DNA of 24,022 bases from Hungateiclostridiaceae bacterium UBA1305 (GTDB taxonomy: Bacteria; Bacillota; Clostridia; Acetivibrionales; DTU013): the NCBI GenBank assembly GCA_002307275.1, contig DBTX01000051.1, positions 33,021 to 57,042 on the forward strand, read 5' to 3'. The position numbers and the translations under genes are program-made. The notes under the pieces are model-generated. The model ran no database searches. It was not told the DNA's origin and saw only the letters and a program-made list of their open reading frames with translations. This document shows positions 21,045 to 24,022 of the stretch, one piece after another; the stretch's first letter is position 1; each line of letters opens with the position of its first letter.

Positions 21045-23304
21045 AACCGGCTTTTGCCTCCTCCGCCGCCTCAATCTCAGGATCCGGGACTTTTATAGCG
21101 TCCTGCTGCTGATTACCATTATCTTCGTTCTTTATCCCAGCAGCTTCTTCATCCTCCAGAAACTTTTTCACTTTCATATCCGGGTATTCCTCCCGTTCGT
21201 GAAAATATCCGCCGAATACTGTCATGAAAGCTCTGGCTATAACATCCATGTCTCTTAGGGTAAGTTCGCATAGATCAAGCTGACCGTCATCCAATTTGTC
21301 CTTGATTATTTTGCGTATCAGGCCTTCCATTTTCCCCTCTGTCTTGTCGATCATGGATCTGACAGCCGCCTCGACTGAATCCGCCAGCATAACTACTGCC
21401 GCTTCCTTTGAGGAAGGTCTGGGGCCCTGGTATCTGAAATCCTCCTGTTTTACTGTATCAGCCTTATCACCCTTTTTTGCCTTGTAATAGAAGTATGCTG
21501 CAAGTGTTGTACCATGGTGCTGGCTGATGATCTCCCGTACTGCGATCGGGACTTTGTACTTTTCCGCAATCTCGGCGCCATCACTTGTATGAGAGGTAAT
21601 GACCAGCGTGCTGAGGTTCGGAGTCATCCTGTCATGCGGATTCTCAGAAAGCTGATTCTCCTTAAAGAAATTCGGTCGTTTGAGTTTACCCACATCATGA
21701 TAATATGCACCGACCCTGGCCAGCAATGCGTTTCCGTTTATGGCTTCCGTCGCGACCTCTGCAAGGTTGCCGACCATCAGACTGTGATGGTAGGTACCCG
21801 GCGCTTCCATGAGCAGCTTCTTGATCAGCGGCTGGTTGGGATTTGCGAGCTCGAGGAGCTTTAAAGGCGTGATAATATTAAAAACACTTTCAAAAAGCGG
21901 AAGCGCTCCAATCGTGAATATGGTTGAAAGCATGCCGTTTAAGGCGATAAGAGCCGCATCATTTGCTATTGACGCCCCACTGTGTTTGTTAATCATATCT
22001 ATACAGGCAATAACCACGCCGTTTGTAGCCGCGATCACAAGACCTGAAGCAGACAGCCTGCTTCTTTGATTGGCTCCCGAAACAATGAATGCGGATAGGG
22101 TCCCACCGATAATGCCTGTGTACAGCATTCCCTGGTTCCCTTTGGTAATAAAGGAAATCGCCAGGACAAGCATCAGGTTGATGATGACACCAAGCCTTAG
22201 ATCAAGCAGGATGGATATCAGCATGGGTGCTATGAATACAGGGATCAGAAGCGGATTGACCGGATTGAGGATCAAGGAGGATCCAAGAGCCAGGATAATG
22301 ATAACACCAAGTAATATAAGATCCTTCCTGCTATCCAATAACTTTCTGCAGAAAACATGCATGTAAAGCACAAGCACGAATGCCATTAGCAGTACAACCG
22401 CCAGAATGCCGGCAGCAAAGGCGTAATCGAGCTTGCCTGTTTCAATCAGATCCAGTTCCTTGAGAACCTCAAGCTTGTCCTCGGTTACAGTATCGCCATA
22501 ACTCAGGATACGCGAGCCCTCCGTAATAATCTGCCTGCTTTCCATTGCGGCATTAAAGGCATCGGATTTCTTTTCATCGGTAAGGTCTTTAGCTATGATA
22601 CTGTTTGGTTTCAGGAAAGCCTTCGCCATAAGTGCCCCTATATTTTTAAAATCCTGACTCAGGTTGCTATTCTGATATTCACTCTGAATATAATCAACTT
22701 TGCTGGTTAGATTCGATGCATTGACCTCTTCTTTCATGATCGAGCTGAAAAGTGATCTGGTAAGCTTGTCGAATTCGGTCAGTTCATCCTCACTGGCATT
22801 TATCACCAAATACTTGATCTGTTCCCCACTTAGGGGTACATTGAATTTTTTTATTCCCTGTTCCACACTTTTTACAGCTAATGCCTGTTCCAGTTCAAGA
22901 ATCTTTTTGTAATCTTTGCTCTTTTTTGTTACTCCCTGCTCCTGAAGGCTTTTATCAATGTTTTGCCTGGTGTCCTCAACTTCCTTGATGAATTCAGATG
23001 TTGTATTGATAATGTCAATCGGAACGCTTTCCAGTCTGAGCATTACTGGCGGAACAGCATCAGCTGCATCTTGGGCCAGTTTTTCAGTAAGCATCGTATT
23101 CTCGATATCACGCGGCGCTGTGATGTCATAACTCGTTCTTTGCCCGAGGCTGAGCCAGTACTTCTTTGGAACGGCACCGTATTCAAGAATGATAAATGCG
23201 GCTGCAATAATGACAAGGCAAATCAGAACCTTCTGGAAAGTCCTGTTTTTCAGATAATGCTTTATATGTCTGCTGCCATTACTCTTTTTGCTGTTAGCCT
23301 GCAA
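21031..23304 (-). CDS. pgpH: 7TM-HD family phosphohydrolase (PgpH/YqfF type)
   Basis: A membrane protein of about 757 residues, related to PgpH/YqfF, which in Listeria and Bacillus degrades cyclic di-AMP. TM1 is at about 25-41, followed by a large extracytoplasmic 7TMR-HDED domain (about 50-290), seven further membrane helices (about 293-470) and a cytosolic HD domain. The HD metal and active residues are visible: His506/His507 (TYHHSLMVGNLAE), His536-Asp537 (YYHDVGK), His572 (TSHTSDG), His596/His597 (SQHHGTT) and Asp642 (LADSVEAA). The best start is the TTG at 23304, with GGAGG 8 nt upstream; the in-frame TTG at 23319 overlaps that site. The C-terminal tail is acidic and runs into ybeY. Confidence 0.93.
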   Translation of the reverse strand: MQANSKKSNGSRHIKHYLKNRTFQKVLICLVIIAAAFIILEYGAVPKKYWLSLGQRTSYDITAPRDIENTMLTEKLAQDAADAVPPVMLRLESVPIDIINTTSEFIKEVEDTRQNIDKSLQEQGVTKKSKDYKKILELEQALAVKSVEQGIKKFNVPLSGEQIKYLVINASEDELTEFDKLTRSLFSSIMKEEVNASNLTSKVDYIQSEYQNSNLSQDFKNIGALMAKAFLKPNSIIAKDLTDEKKSDAFNAAMESRQIITEGSRILSYGDTVTEDKLEVLKELDLIETGKLDYAFAAGILAVVLLMAFVLVLYMHVFCRKLLDSRKDLILLGVIIILALGSSLILNPVNPLLIPVFIAPMLISILLDLRLGVIINLMLVLAISFITKGNQGMLYTGIIGGTLSAFIVSGANQRSRLSASGLVIAATNGVVIACIDMINKHSGASIANDAALIALNGMLSTIFTIGALPLFESVFNIITPLKLLELANPNQPLIKKLLMEAPGTYHHSLMVGNLAEVATEAINGNALLARVGAYYHDVGKLKRPNFFKENQLSENPHDRMTPNLSTLVITSHTSDGAEIAEKYKVPIAVREIISQHHGTTLAAYFYYKAKKGDKADTVKQEDFRYQGPRPSSKEAAVVMLADSVEAAVRSMIDKTEGKMEGLIRKIIKDKLDDGQLDLCELTLRDMDVIARAFMTVFGGYFHEREEYPDMKVKKFLEDEEAAGIKNEDNGNQQQDAIKVPDPEIEAAEEAKAGYEQY

Positions 23305-23335
23305 ATAATTTTCCTCCAATCAATCTGTGCGGCAA

Positions 23336-24022
23336 TCAAGACTTTCGCGATTCGTACCGCTCATACGCAATAATGATCTTTTGTATAAGCTCATGCCTCA
23401 CAACATCTTTTTCCGTTAAATATACAAATTCCAGTCCATTGATCTCATTCAATATTTTTGTGACTTCCTTCAATCCTGATTTTTTATCGCCTGGAAGGTC
23501 GATCTGCGTAATATCTCCTGTCACAACCGCCTTTGATCCGAAGCCAATACGGGTAAGGAACATCTTCATCTGCTCCGGAGTGGTATTCTGGGCTTCATCA
23601 AGTATGATGAAGGAGTCATCCAGCGTACGCCCTCTCATATATGCCAGAGGAGCGATTTCAATCATTCCCTTTTCGAGATACTTCTGATAGGTTTCGGCAC
23701 CCATAATTTCATAAAGTGCATCATAAAGCGGCCTCAAGTATGGATCGACCTTGTTCTGCATGTCCCCGGGAAGGAAGCCCAGTTTCTCACCGGCTTCAAC
23801 TGCAGGGCGGGTAAGGATAATTCTGTTTACTTGCTTGTCCCTGAAAGCGTTTACAGCCATTGCCACAGCGAGAAATGTCTTTCCGGTACCGGCAGGGCCA
23901 ATACCGAAAACAACCGTATTCTCCTTTATCGCATTCACATATTTCTTTTGTCCATGAGTCTTGGATTTTATCTGCCTTCCTTTTGCGGTCAGGCAAATAT
24001 AATCGCCCGGGAATTCCCGCAC
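23336..24022 (-). CDS. phoH: PhoH-family ATPase, N-terminus beyond the window
   Basis: The visible 228 residues are the C-terminal ATPase part of a PhoH-like protein. They begin in the GDYICLTAKGRQIKSKTHGQ linker and include Walker A GPAGTGKT, ILTRPAVEAGEKLGFLPGD, Walker B-like SFIILDEAQNTTPEQMKMFLTRIG and VVTGDITQIDLP. The family is cytosolic and nucleotide-binding; an RNA-related role beside ybeY is often proposed but unproven. The apparent GTG at the window end is internal, and roughly the first quarter of the protein is missing. pgpH starts 31 nt after its stop, in the same operon. Confidence 0.95.
   Translation of the reverse strand: MREFPGDYICLTAKGRQIKSKTHGQKKYVNAIKENTVVFGIGPAGTGKTFLAVAMAVNAFRDKQVNRIILTRPAVEAGEKLGFLPGDMQNKVDPYLRPLYDALYEIMGAETYQKYLEKGMIEIAPLAYMRGRTLDDSFIILDEAQNTTPEQMKMFLTRIGFGSKAVVTGDITQIDLPGDKKSGLKEVTKILNEINGLEFVYLTEKDVVRHELIQKIIIAYERYESRKS

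Overview
The window is AT-leaning chromosomal DNA of a Gram-positive, anaerobic, spore-former-type bacterium, most likely a member of the Clostridia. The evidence is the gene set and its order: a SCIFF peptide with its radical-SAM maturase inside a Sec/queuosine cluster, the phoH-pgpH-ybeY-dgkA-era-yqzL-recO cluster typical of Firmicutes, a SpoIID-type protein, a lysine riboswitch, and strong AGGAGG ribosome binding sites. Closer placement (for example the cellulolytic Clostridium group) would be a guess. Almost everything is housekeeping. No phage, insertion sequence or CRISPR array is visible.

Region by region: (1) 1-2072, minus strand: a short 26-bp tandem repeat at the window edge, a short-chain dehydrogenase/reductase, and a DUF89/ARMT1-type metal-dependent phosphatase candidate. 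(2) 2073-10311, minus strand, in transcription order: queA, tgt, yajC, a TIGR04086 membrane protein, scfA (SCIFF, 46 aa, six Cys), scfB (SCIFF maturase), an HD-domain phosphohydrolase, secD and secF. Internal promoters are visible before scfA and secD, and an attenuator-like hairpin lies between scfA and scfB. The block links tRNA queuosine modification, the Sec translocase auxiliary subunits and a ribosomal-peptide maturation system. (3) 10359-12431, minus strand: a secreted SpoIID/LytB-domain protein with a long Ser/Thr/Ala-rich insert. (4) 12593-16414, plus strand: promoter, lysine riboswitch, asd, dapA, dapB and a free-standing pair of ACT domains resembling the regulatory half of aspartokinase, closed by a strong bidirectional terminator. 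This is a lysine/diaminopimelate operon. (5) 16428-17489, minus strand: a DUF624/YesL-like membrane protein with a very acidic tail. (6) 17630-17883: a tRNA-Leu(GAG) with a consensus promoter and terminator, followed by an inverted tRNA-like remnant. (7) 17888-24022, minus strand: phoH (cut by the window edge), pgpH, ybeY, a dgkA-PAP2 fusion, era, yqzL and recO.

The best candidates for a second look are the SCIFF system and its repeat-expanded maturase N-terminus, the degenerate 15-bp repeats upstream of scfA, the riboswitch expression platform with four alternating complementary segments, the orphan ACT protein, the SpoIID insert, the undecaprenol kinase/phosphatase fusion and the inverted tRNA-like remnant. 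I did not see a clearly new multi-gene system.
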